From: Micractinium sp. NFX-FRZ
Lineage: Eukaryota; Chlorophyta; Trebouxiophyceae; Chlorellales; Chlorellaceae
Direction: 5' to 3'
Assembly: GCA_029339195.1 (NCBI GenBank)
Contig: JAPTJF010000345.1
Coordinates: 1-64,000, forward strand
DNA length: 64,000 bases
Below the pieces are notes generated by a model. That model ran no database searches. It worked only from the letters and a program-made list of their open reading frames with translations, and was not told the origin of the DNA. This document shows, piece after piece, positions 9,822 through 20,348 of the stretch (the first letter of the stretch is position 1; each line of letters begins with the position of its first letter). A program made the translations under genes and the position numbers.

Positions 9822-12800
9822 ATGGCAGGCGTTGTGAGAGTGGGCCTCGCCGCCGGCAGTGCGGCTGGGTGCCACCGGAGGCCAACGCAGCACGTTCATG
9901 GAGCAGGTGAGAGCTCTGCAGCGTGGAGCATGTGCGGGGGTAAGCGCTGCCGCCATGCGGCACTGGTGCAGCAGCCCGCCCTCGTCGCGCCGCCAGCAGC
10001 GTCGGGGCCAGGCGCTGCTGCTGCTGCTGCTGTTGCTGCTGCTGGCAGGAGCTACACAGTTGCATGTTGCAGGCTCTTATGCTGCCCTTAATCATGTCCT
10101 GATCCCTTCGCCCACGTGCCCTCGTTGCCATCCATCTTGTCTCCGCAGCTGCGCTAGCGCCCGCAGCCCCTGGGCCCCGGCGGCAGCTGCACACCGCGGC
10201 CACCCGCGTTGCCGCCGCCGCCGCCGCTGCCCTGGGCGGCATGGGCCCCGGCTTGGAGGCGCTGCGCATGGCGGAGCCGCCTCTGACAGATGCTGAGCTG
10301 GCCAAGGCGGTCCGGGACGCGTTTGGGGAGCTGTTCTGGGGGCCACTGGCGGCGCCCCGGGTGCTCGACAGCTTCCAGCGGCTGGCAGCAGGGGAGGAGT
10401 TCGTTCAAGAGCACCCAGGGCTGGGGCTGGAGCACGCCAACAGCTACATTGCGGGGCTCACAACCACACCCTTCCCGGATGTGCACAACGGCGCCTACAA
10501 GTGGCTGGAGGCGGTGGAGCAGCAGGTGGGTGGGTGCCTGGGGCGGGCGGCAGACCGGTGGAGCTGGTGGGGGGCGTGAGCGTGTGGGGTGGGGGGTGGG
10601 GGTTGAGGGTGAAGGGGTAGGGCATGAGTGGGCCAGCGGGGGTCAATAGAACGTTAGATGGCAGGGCATCTGTGCTGTGGCAAGTGCCCCCACCTTGACC
10701 TGCCTCTCATGCTCCGCCTGCTGCTGCTCCTGGGGCTGCCGCCGCTGCGCACTACCGCCGGGCCGCCACCTGCTTGCGCTGCACCCTCTCCTGGCCTTCT
10801 TGCCGACACTCGCCTGCACCCCGGCTTGGTGCAGTTTCCGGTGATTTGTGCCGAGTTCCGTGAGGCCATGGCTGATGCTGAGCTGGCGGCCAAGGGCAAC
10901 AACATCTGGGTGCCCGCGGTGCGCGACGACGCGGGGGGCTACGGCGACGACTGGCGCACCCTGGTGCTGCAGGTGCGGCGGCGCATTCTTGGCTGGCCAC
11001 CACAACTTGTTGTTGTGCCCCCTCCCTTCATCCTGTCCTTTGGCGGGTGCCACCCTCTGGCGTGGGAGGAGCAGGGGAGTGTGCTGCAGTGTGTGCTGCG
11101 GGGCGACGCAATCCTGGAGCGCGCCAGACCAGGGCCAGGGGAGAGCAACTTATACCCTACCCACGCGTTTGGTCCTGCCGCAGGCTGCCCCCTCCCGCTG
11201 CCCTGCTCACCGTCTGCCCCGTGCCACCTCCCCACCCAACCCCCTCCCTTTCCCGCAGGACCGTGGGCACTGGGACGAGGACAACGTAAAGCTCTTTCCC
11301 AACACCGCCCAGATTATCAAGGACCTCAACGGTGGGCGGGGGCTGCGGATTGGGGCTGGGGCATGGGGGCAGCGCACGCCTTTGTTGCACTTCTTTCGGC
11401 CCAGGGACGTGCGTCCAAGCTTCCAAGCCTGCACCACACACTCAATGCCCCAACCCTCGCCCACTCAGGCTTTCTGCCCGCCCCTCGCCCTTGCCTGCCC
11501 CACCCCACCTGGGGCCCCCGCTTGCACCCTTGCGGAGATGGTCTTTGCCTGGCCCCCTTTCCTTCCATCTCCGTTACCCAGTTGTGTCTCCCCTCCCCCC
11601 GTGCCCCCGTGCAGCCCCCACCCAGGAGGTGTTCTTTGCCCGCCAGCCCGCCGGCACCGGCATCAAGAGCCACACCGGTAGGTGGCAGCAGCAGCCTGCC
11701 GGGTCACTTCAACTGGCGGTGTGCGGTGCTATGTGGTGCTGCTGATTTGCATGGTGCTGCTGCACCCTCTGTGCTGCATGTGAAGGGAGCTTTCTCCTGT
11801 AGACCAGCCCCTCCTCACCCCACCCCACCCCACCCCTCGTCTACCTCACCTCACCTCACCACACCTTACCTCACCACAATTTTTCATCATCACCCCCACT
11901 CCCACTCAATTCAGACTATGTCAACTTCATCCAGACTTCCCACCTGGGGCTGCAAGTGCCCGAGGGAGACTGCTGGATCAAGGTGGGCCCAGGCCTTTGT
12001 CCCCCCTGGCACACGGTTGGTGGCAGGGGCAGCAGGTGCATGTGGTGCTCAGCCACACCAGCAAGATGTTCAGGCCTGGGTCATGAATGAGTGACGTGCG
12101 GGGCAGGTGGGACCAGGCCTCGTCCAGCAGAGGCGGATGTGGGCGCGGGGGAAGGGTGCGGGGTGGCCGCCTGGGCGGAGGTGTGCTGGATGACCTGAGT
12201 GTGGGCTGGGCAGGGCAAAGGAAGGTGGACTGGCAGAGGGGGTGAACAAGGGCGGGGGGAGCATTGGGCCGGCAGGGCAGGGCTGCCAGGGGAGCGAGAG
12301 GCGGAGCATGTGGGCGCCCCGGAGCCGGGAGGGTGGGCCATGTTGTGCCGCTGTGCGCCGTCCCCGCGCCTGCGCTCCACAGCACATGCCTTTGACACTC
12401 CTGCGTCACTTTACACCCCCCGCGGCCTCGACCCCTGACACGCACCCTTCAATTCTCCACTCCCGGCAGGTGGGCGAGCACACGCGCAAGTGGGAGGAGG
12501 GCAAGGTGCTTGTGTGCCACACCTCGTTCATGCACGAAACCGCCAACAACACGGAGGGGGAGCGCATCGTGCTCATCCTGCGCCACTTCCACCCAGAGGT
12601 GCGGTGGGGGGCAGGCAGGGGAGGAAAGAAGGAGATGATGGGGGCTGAGGGGCGGGGTGCTGGTGTGGATGATGGAGCAGGGGGTGTGCCTCACCATGCG
12701 CCACTTCCACACCCCCGAGATGCGTGGGGCGGCCCCCTCACCTCGGGACAGGATGGATGATAGTTGCAGTGGCGGCATGAGGTTGTGGGTGTGCTGGTGT

Positions 12801-13343
12801 GGGTGTGGGGAAAGGGTGGGGCAAGGTGGGCGCGTGCCTCGCTCAAAGGTGGTGGCGTGAGGTTGCGGGTGGGCGGGGTGGTTCGAGGTGGGGGTGTGAG
12901 AGGTGGGTGGTACTGGGGGCAAGGTGCGTGCGTGCCTCTGATGATGCGCTGCTGCCACCCAAGGTGTGTTGAGGGCAGAGAGGTGAAGCAGGGCAGGGTC
13001 ACACCCTCTTGAGCGCACCGCCCTGCAGGCCCTACACCCGGGGCACACGTCTCAGCAATGCTTGTGTGTGTGACAAATCGTGGGTCCCCGCCTGCCCCCT
13101 GTTCCGCCCCCGCAGGTCTCCCCGCTGGAACGCACCGCCCTCCAGTTCATTTTCGACTGCCTGGACAACCCGTGCCGCTCCGGCATCGCCGCCGCCTCGG
13201 CCGCGGCGCACGCCGCGCTGGCGGCCAGCGGCGCGTCGGCGCTGCTGAGCGGGGGCGCAGGCAAGGCGGGCAAGAAGGCAAAGAAGGGCAAGGGCGGCAA
13301 GGGCGGCGGCGCCAGCAAGGGCTTTGGCGCGCCAAAGGCGTGA
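9822..13343 (+). CDS. Aspartyl/asparaginyl beta-hydroxylase-like 2OG oxygenase
   Basis: Exons 9822-9939, 10149-10525, 10835-10972, 11259-11331, 11615-11677, 11915-11982, 12470-12598, 13116-13343 give 397 aa. The C-terminal half matches the Asp/Asn hydroxylase fold (Asp_Arg_Hydrox): QFPVICAEFREAM, then GIKSHTDYVNFIQTSHLGL, then LVCHTSFMHETANNTEGERI. His255 and His301 are the expected iron ligands and Arg311 the likely 2-oxoglutarate contact. Such enzymes hydroxylate Asp/Asn side chains or act on small molecules; the substrate here is unknown. The N-terminus is Arg/Ala-rich without acidic residues for long stretches, which could be an organelle transit peptide. The C-terminus is a Lys/Gly tail (GKAGKKAKKGKGGKGGG). 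Exon 1 was chosen because its donor (9940) gives the phase 1 needed by exon 2; it is the weakest part. Confidence 0.88.
12567..12731 (+). repeat. Tandem duplication of exon 7's 3' edge (hydroxylase gene)
   Basis: The end of exon 7 (12567-12606, encoding LRHFHPE before the donor) is repeated about 120 bp downstream in intron 7 (12686-12731), where CACCATGCGCCACTTCCAC again leads into a GAGATGCG sequence in place of GAGGTGCG. The donor GT is mutated, so this is a dead copy. Confidence 0.75.
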
Positions 13344-14224
13344 AGTTCTCAGCACCCGCCCAAGCCTCGTGCATCTCTTGTGAACTGAAACACAGAACGT
13401 GGCGCTGCGGGTTGATGCATGCTCCTCGCTAGAATGGAGCTCTCTGGATCCCTCCTCGCTTCTCTCTCGCTTCCTTCCGCCCCAGCCCCGCCCCAGATCC
13501 TGGGCACCACCCCACCAATCGCCTCCCATTGTGTCCCACCTGTTCCACGTGCTCCCATCACTGCCTCTCTTGATTCATAACCGGGGTGCACAGCACCCAC
13601 CCAGCCCTCGTGCCTCCTACCCACGTGTGGTGTGCTGCTGCTTGGCCGTCGCGCCCCACCATTCTTCCCTCCCTCCCTCCCTCCCTCCGTCCCAACCTGC
13701 GCGTGAGTCTTATAGTCCTCCCTTTAGCTGTCTCATCCATCACGCGTCAACCGCGCCATTCTTTCATGCCGCCGCACATGCGCTCACAAGCGCTGTCGTC
13801 ACCGCGATGCCTTGGCCGCTGTCCTTCGCCGTCCACCAACCGCTTCTCAATCCCCGCCATTTGCACTGCATTTCTTCCCCGTTATTCCTGCAAGCCCGAG
13901 TCCCCCCATAAGCTTCTATGTCTTGAAATTTGCTTTCATGTGACGGCGTATCCAACCTGGTGGGGACATGTGTGCCAGGGGGGCGGCGGCCGCCGGCGGA
14001 CGCGTCCAGGCGGGCGGGCAGGCTTGTGTCAAGACGGGCACACGGCGGAAAGCTCCTGCGCGTATGCCGCTGATCTCCATTGCTCCCAATGCACCTTGCG
14101 GCTTCTTCACGGTTGCCGGCTCGCTCTGTCGTGTGCAAAAGCCAGCAGGCGAGTCGGCCGCCTGCGCACTGCCCTCGATGGTGCCCGACGCGTGCACGCA
14201 GCAAGTCGCAATCGCAGTGCATCT
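13344..14224. other. Intergenic between hydroxylase and GNAT genes
   Basis: 3' flank of the hydroxylase and promoter of the GNAT gene. CT-rich tracts (ccctccctccctccctcc near 13668-13687) are visible. No exon with consistent phase was found. Confidence 0.5.
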
Positions 14225-15387
14225 ATGAAATCGCCGCCGCTGCTGCGACCGCCGCATCGGCTGCCACTCTTGCCGCCGCCGCTCCCGCCCTCTGCCGCCG
14301 CCCGCCGCTGCTCACTCGCCCCTCACCGCCCGCGCACCTCTCCCTTGCATGCAAATCCCATGCAGTCCGTGAGCATGGCACGCACCGCTGCTCCAAAGGT
14401 GGTGGTGCGCCCAGTAACCACTCAGCACCAGCTGCAGCAGTTCCGCAGCGTCACAAAAGCCTACCTGGTGAGGGTGGGCAGCAGCCCGGGCTGTGCTAGC
14501 TGAGGGATGATGCCCAGCCAGCCAGCCCCTCTCATCCCGACCCATCTATCCCCGCACCAGCGCTGCTCCTACTCCTCTCGCAATTTGCCTTGATGCCGGC
14601 GCCGCCCATTTCACATGCCGTCGCTGCTTCCTCCCCCAAACCCAGCCTCTCTCTGCGCCCCAACCTGCCCCTGACTGCACCACACCCGCCGCCCCCCTGC
14701 ATGCCCACCCTCCCTTGGAGCACCCCGCAGGAGTGGCTTGGGGAGGACCTTTCTTTCCAGCAGATCGAGGCTGAGCTGGCGAGCCTGCCAGGCAGCTATG
14801 CCAGTGAGACACGCGGCGCCATGCTGCTCGCCTATGACGCCTCACCCTCCGCTTCTGGGCCAGCATCGGCGGCTGATTGTCCCGCTGCTGCTGTGCCGGC
14901 AGCTGAGGGCGACAGCAGCGACGGTTGCAGCGGTAGCGGCGGCGGCAGCAGCGGTGACGCAATCGACGGGCTGGAGTGCATCGGCGCGGTTGCGCTGCGC
15001 CCGCTGTCGGGGCACACGAGCACGGTGCCAGCTGGCGGCGGCGTGGCGGGCGTGCCCCTGGACGACGTGTGCGAGATGAAGCGCCTGTTTGTGCTGCCGG
15101 GGCACCACGGGTTGGGCGCGGGGGCGGCGCTGGTGCGTGCGCTGCTGCCCACGGCAGCCCAGCTTGGATACCGCCTCATGGTGCTGGATACTTTGGAGCG
15201 CCTGGAGGGAGCAAACCGGCTCTACTCACGCCTGGGCTTCCAGCCCTGCGAGCGCTACAACGACTGCCCCCTGCCCGGGGTGCTCTACTTTGCGCGGGAG
15301 CTGGGGGGCCAGGCAGAGGGCGGCAGCAGCGACGGCAGCGTGGAGGGCGGCAGCGCCAGGGGCGGCAGCAGCGGGGGCGCGAGCTGA
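14225..15387 (+). CDS. GNAT-family N-acetyltransferase, probably organelle-targeted
   Basis: Exons 14225-14467 and 14731-15387, phase 0, give 299 aa. The core GNAT signature lies at about residues 190-275: CEMKRLFVLPGHHGLGAGAA (acetyl-CoA loop of the R/Q-x-x-G-x-G/A type, here HHGLGAG), then LDTLERLEGANRLYSRLGFQ. The region between strands is padded with a Ser/Gly/Ala-rich insert (about residues 125-165) and the C-terminus is a Gly/Ser tail. Starting at ATG 14225 adds a Pro/Arg/Leu-rich leader (MKSPPLLRPPHRLPLLPPP) typical of chloroplast transit peptides; ATG 14360 is the alternative start for a cytosolic form. Substrate unknown. Convergent with the JmjC gene, stops 368 bp apart. Confidence 0.85.
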
Positions 15388-15672
15388 GGCGACAAGCCTG
15401 ATCGTCCGCCCTGCCTGCCTGTGAGCTGGCACCCTCTGCCTCCCCAATACTCCTTTGCGTCCTTCACCTCACACCTGTCCTAATCTTCCCTGCTCTCCTC
15501 TCCTGCCGTCGCCCCTCCTGTCCGCCTCTGCATTGAATTGAGTTGCATCGCCAGCCAGCTGGCCTCACCAAGCACTCCTGAATTGATCCGTCTCCTGCCA
15601 TTCTACATCCTTGCCACTCCAAATTCCTGCCCATGTGAAGCCCACCCACACCTCCTCCTTCAACTGGCACAT

Positions 15673-15677
15673 TGTAA
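15673..15677 (+). promoter_or_regulatory. TGTAA poly(A) signal, GNAT gene
   Basis: TGTAA about 286 bp after the GNAT stop. TGTAA is the established green-algal poly(A) signal; use here is inferred. Confidence 0.5.
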
Positions 15678-15711
15678 CACTGCCCCCTGGTGCAAGGCAC
15701 CAAGCCGTGCT

Positions 15712-15726
15712 TTACAGACAGTTACA
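15712..15726 (-). promoter_or_regulatory. Two TGTAA poly(A) signals, JMJD4-like gene
   Basis: On the minus strand TGTAA occurs at 15726-15722 and 15716-15712, about 30-40 nt after the stop at 15755. Two close copies argue for real use. Confidence 0.5.
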
Positions 15727-15754
15727 GAGCTCCATACACCTGCAACACAGCGCT

Positions 15755-18412
15755 CTATACAGCTATGCCTAGCTCCTCCAGCGCCCGGCTGATCTGTGCC
15801 AGGCAGGCATCATTGGCTGCCACCTCTTCAGCATGCGGCAACGCATCTGCCTGCTCTTCTTCGCCGCCCCCAGCGCCTCTGCTCCCGCCTCCGCAGTGCT
15901 CATGCTGCTGCTCAGCTCCCACGCCACTGCTGCTGCTTCCTCCACGTTGCTCCTGCTGCTGCCGCTGCCGCTGCTGCTGCTGCTGCCACTGAAGCCGCTG
16001 CTGCTGCTGCTGCCGCCGCAGGCAGGTGTCACCGATCTGCCGCTGCTCTGCCACCAGCTCTTGAAGCACCAGCGCCGCTCGCGCCAGCCTAAAGGCATGG
16101 TAGCACAAGCCGCCTGGAGCAGGCAGCCCGCTTGGCCCCTGCAATGTCTCGCCGCCGCCTGCCAGCCTGGCGCCTCTATTGGCCTCTGCAGGCAACACCG
16201 GCGCCGCAGGTGCTGCTGCCGCCGCTGCCAGCTGGCTCAGGCTGGCGGCCGCAGTGCAGCGCAGCAGTGCGCCCAGGCCGGCATAGTCCAGCCCAGCGTT
16301 GGCGCCCAGGTTGCGTTGCACCAGGCCCTCGAACTCGGCAGGGCTGCAGTTGTAAAAGACACAAAACCGAGGGGACAATGAGGCAGCAGGTGGGCGACAG
16401 GGTGAGGGTGGGGCGAGGGGCTGTGCTTGGGCACCAGGCCTTCAAACTTGGCAGGGCTGCGGGGGAGGCGGGAGGTAGGCAGGGGGCAGCAGGCAGGGCA
16501 GGTGAAGGGGTGAGGGTGAGGTAATGCGTGGGGCGAAGCGGGATGGACCAAGCAGCCATCCCCGGAGTGGGGATGCCGCTAGGTAGAAGAGGGAAGAGGG
16601 ACCTCCGGATCCGCCACCCTGCAACTCTATACAACCCCCCCTCGCCTGCACAACTCCCGGCAGTCCTCGATGCCCGCCTCTGCGGCCCGCCGCTCCTGCT
16701 GCAGCAGCGCCCACACCCAGTGCAGGTTGTGCCCGTTGGCCCAGTTGTGGTTGATGCTCACGCAGTCATCCAGGTTCTCCACTGCATGGGCATGGGCGAG
16801 CATGTTGAGATTTGTGTGGGGCAGACGATGGATAAAGGCGTAGAGTGGGGGTGGGTCGGGGTGAGCAGGGCTGGGTCAAGAAAAGCACTGTGGCAGCACA
16901 ACGTAAAATGTAGCGCTGGAGCAGTGCAGCGGCGACATGTGGCACTACGCAGCAGCAGCAGCAGCAGAGGATGGAAGCAAGAGGAAGAAGGACAGACGCG
17001 GGCATCCATCCGAGGGCATGCATGCCAGCAGTGGAGGGCATGCGGTGGCAGCGTGCACAGCAGGCGGGCGCCCACCCGTATGGAACCATCCCGAGGGCAC
17101 AAAGATTGCCTCCCCCGCCTGCTGCTCCACCGTTAGCAGGTGCTGCCGCGCCTCGGCCAGCCCTGGATACAGCCCTGCAGGGGGCGGCATGCAGGCGACC
17201 ACACATGCAGTCAGAGGCACGGGGAGCAGGCAGGGGTCCGCAGCGCAGTCAGCAAGGCGCCCAAGGCAACTTGGTGGGGAGCAGAAGGGGCGTGGGGAAC
17301 GAGCCCACGACGCATTTGCCGGCTGCCTCTCTCCTGCGGAAGACTCGCAGCCCGCCCAGCCCCCAAATGCCAAAACACCTGTCGCACGCGGCCACGCCGC
17401 CCTCACAAGTACCCTCTACACCCACATGCCCCACGCAACGTGCGCGCTGCCCTCCCCAAACTCCACCTTCCGGATCGGGGGCGAAAAAGTCCCAGGCGGG
17501 GTCCCGCCCGTGCCGGTCCAGCAGCAGGTGGCTGTGCCAGGGCGGCAGCAGGCGCCAGCGCTTGCGCCCCGCCACGTTGGCGCTCCAGCTGAAGGAGCGC
17601 AGCACGTCGGCGTGCAGCGGCGTGCACGTGCCCTGCGCAGAAGGAATGCGGGGCAGGCAGGAGTTGGTTGCAGGAGCGTCGCAAGTCTGAATGCAGCGGC
17701 GGCGCACGTGCCCCGCCAGAGGAAGTGTGGGGCAGGCAAAGGCCGGTTGAAACTCCCAAGCGCCAGCTCACCCGGGGCCCCATGTACACAAACCGGTAGT
17801 CGCTGTTCGCCACGCTGCTCGCCTGCTGCTGCTGCTGCTGCGGCGGCTGCTGCTCTTGCTGCTGCTCCGGCTGCAGTGCCGGCTGCACTGCCTGCTGCGC
17901 TGCCTGCTGCTGATGTTGCTCTTGATGCTGCGGCGATGGCCCCGTGCCAGGCTGCTGCTGTACCTGTTGCTGTGGCTGCTGTGTCTGCTGCTGTGCTTGC
18001 TGCTGTGCCTGCTGTGCCTGCTGCTGTGCTGCATCGTAGAACTCGTTGAGCCAGTCGTCCTGGAAGAAAGTGGGGCAGCGGTACGCCTGCAGGACAGGGT
18101 GCCACAGGGTTTGCTAGGAGATATGGGTGCACACTGTTTGGAGGGCGGGCAGGCTGCCCACATCCCTCTTCCAACTCCACCCCGACTCCATCCCAGCTGT
18201 TAGCCTGTTCACCTTGTACTGTGGGAACTCGGAAGCCAGGTGCCAGTCCTTGCAGTACCACAACGGGCTTGTGGCAGTACCGGCTGGAAGGGCTGGACTA
18301 AGGTTGGCGGCCGCGGCAGTGCTTTTCGCATGGCCTGTCGATTCTGCAGCCGCTGCCACCACTGCTGGTACGGACGCAGGCTGCGGACGTGCAGGAACAC
18401 GACTGGGCTGCC

Positions 18413-18445
<33 letters not shown>

Positions 18446-19522
18446 CTTGCGTCTGGCTCTGCTTCTGCTCCTGCTGCTGCCCCTGCTCTCGCTCCTGCTC
18501 CGGGTGCTGCTGCCGGCGCTGCTGCCACCAGTCGAGGTATGCAGACAGCGCCATCTGCCGGCACGGCCCGCTCCCCTCATGCTCCCTGCCAGAGGAGGGA
18601 GGAGGGCACACATGCACTGCTCGCAAATGGCCGCCCAGAAAGCTAGCTGGGGGAGGGATGATTGCAAGCCCCAGTCCGGGTGGGTGCACACCACGCTCTG
18701 TGCCTGACAGCTGCTGAACTTGCACGCAGGCAACTTGGGCAGCTGGCTGCCACGCCCTCTGTGCCTATGTGCCGCCGAAGCACAGCATGGACTCCCCAGC
18801 TGGACGTCCCTACGCTTCACTACCCTCGTTCTACCTGGCAGTGTCTGTTGCCGCCACCAGGGCGGACCCAAAGTGGCGGCGAAGAAAGTCAAAGTTGATG
18901 CCGCCTCCAGGGGCCAACCAGTCGCATGCCGCCGCCCAGCCCTCGGTCGCGCCCTGCGCAGCCGGCGGGCAAAAGAGGCGGCGGTAACGGAGGGTTGGTG
19001 ACAGAGACAGCCGTTGGGTGGTCAGCGCGGGTGATAAGAAAGCAGCAGGGACGCCAGGGGAGGCGGCGGCGAGCTTGCGGGGGACTGTACTTGGGCCTCG
19101 ATAGGAAAAAGCCCGCGTGGCTGCCGCGGAGGGAACACAGTGCCGGCAAGCAAGGAGCTCCCCCCTGCTTCTTACTTGGATCACCACTGGCAGGTTCGGC
19201 TCCATGAATTCGAGGCAGAACCGTTCGTAGCTGAGCTGGGAGGCGTGTATGCGCGGCACCGAGATGATGGGCGCAGCCAAAGTGCGAGCGCCGATGGCGG
19301 CGGCGGCTCCAAGACCATCGCTGCCAGCTAGCGCAACCTGAACCGGGGGACGCGGCGCGCAGCTTCTTATGACGCAGCATTGCTTGGAAGCCGCTCCGTG
19401 GCAGACGCAGTGCAGCCCGGCCTGGCTTTCGTGCTGGGCGCATGGTGGCCCACCTCTGTGATGGGCGCAGGTCGCAACTGCTGAGCTAACAGCGTCCTCC
19501 AGGGCTCCTGGCAATCATCCAT
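15755..19522 (-). CDS. JMJD4: JmjC oxygenase, JMJD4-like (eRF1 lysyl hydroxylase family)
   Basis: Nine exons on the minus strand: 19522-19454, 19337-19176, 18953-18835, 18585-18213, 18086-17772, 17632-17467, 17174-17076, 16781-16646, 16343-15755; 675 aa, all in phase. Landmarks follow JMJD4 in order: FMEPNLPVVI, NFDFLRRHFG, WYCKDWHLASEFPQY, FFQDDWLNEFYD, YRFVYMGPRG, TPLHADVLRSFSWSANV, GRKRWRLLPP, AGEAIFVPSGWFHTVENLDD, SINHNWANGHNL. Iron ligands are His353 and Asp355 (HAD) and His446. Human JMJD4 hydroxylates a lysine of release factor eRF1, tuning translation termination; the same role here is inference. Unusual: two Gln-rich insertions (after AYLDWW, and between FYD and YRFVYMGPR) and a Gln-rich C-terminal tail, making it far longer than the human protein. 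Intron 8 starts GC at 16645, with a weaker GT alternative at 16651. Confidence 0.93.
16319..16465. repeat. Tandem duplication of exon 9's 5' edge (JMJD4-like gene)
   Basis: The acceptor and first codons of the last exon (16319-16346, minus strand GCAG then PAEFEGLVQ) have a copy 113 bp upstream (about 16432-16460) that reads GCAG then PAKFEGLVPK. The copy keeps an acceptor-like GCAG and would be a decoy. Confidence 0.8.
17618..17748. repeat. Tandem duplication of exon 6's 5' edge (JMJD4-like gene)
   Basis: A unit of about 79 bp holding the exon 6 acceptor and first codons (17618-17669) is repeated at 17697-17748 in the upstream intron. The copy has lost the AG (GGCGGGGCACGT against GCGCAGGGCACGT on the minus strand). 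Confidence 0.75.
17820..18500. repeat. CAG/CTG repeat tracts encoding polyGln (JMJD4-like gene)
   Basis: Interrupted CAG runs on the minus strand at about 17820-18030 (exon 5) and 18412-18500 (exon 4) encode Gln-rich loops inside the catalytic domain. A similar tract is in the last exon near 15905-16030. Confidence 0.8.
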
Positions 19523-20348
19523 GTTGTGCAGATGCCGCGCCGACCACAGAAGAAGAAGTTGAATGCTGCCGCCACCGCAGCGGGCACAGCGTTTTGCTCG
19601 GCTCTGCTGTCCCTGTATCACATACCCTTGATTTTCCGGCACACAGTTGTTCTGAAGACACGCAGTACAAATGCATGCAGAACTCCATGCTTGTATTTGG
19701 CGCTGCTACTGACTCGTTCATCAACCGGCGCCCGCCGTGGCGACGCCTCAGCGCCGCACACTTGTTGCGGTGCCCTGCACGCCCATCGGTGTGCCAGCGG
19801 CGAATACTGCCGCACCACAGTGCACGCGGCAGCCTTCACGCCGCTTGCTGCCCACCCGCTGCCCTGCCGGCGGGCCACCCTCGGCTGCCGGGTGGGCATA
19901 GCTAGTAAGTAAGTAAGTTACATTTAACGTCCACGGAGCCAGTCCCATGAGACAAGCAAGGGTAGTGGGTGCAAGCGGGTGCGGACAATCTGACGGGAGC
20001 ACGATCCAGTTCAAAGCCGCCATCTTCGGATGTCACGCCGCTCTGAAACCTGCGTGTGACTTTACCATCCTGCGTGTGACTCCAGCCATCCTGCATCCTG
20101 CTGCTGCTCTGGATGCACCAGCTGACCCAGAATACATAATATCGTCATTTTCCTGGACATGCAGCATCCATTCAAAGCGGATACAACATGACGTGAAGTG
20201 GACAGTTTAGGCACCCAGGCCGCCACCGGCGGGTGCGCTGGGCGCGCTGCGCTCCCTCGCTCCCTCCCTCGATGTTTCCGTGTGGCGGCATATCCCACAA
20301 CTCCCTGGTAATCCCCATACTCCTTTGCCGCCCGCTTCTCGCGACACC
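19523..20348. other. Divergent promoter region, JMJD4-like and BTB genes
   Basis: The 826 bp between two divergent start codons must hold both promoters. A (gtaa)n run (agtaagtaagtaagtt, about 19903-19919) and an imperfect repeat (cctgcgtgtgact, near 20050-20083) are visible. No exon found. Confidence 0.55.

Noticed and set aside
9955..10060. N-terminal signal anchor (polyleucine) for the Asp/Asn hydroxylase
   Set aside because: The Leu run comes from a CTG repeat in intron 1, and no donor there has the phase 1 needed by exon 2.
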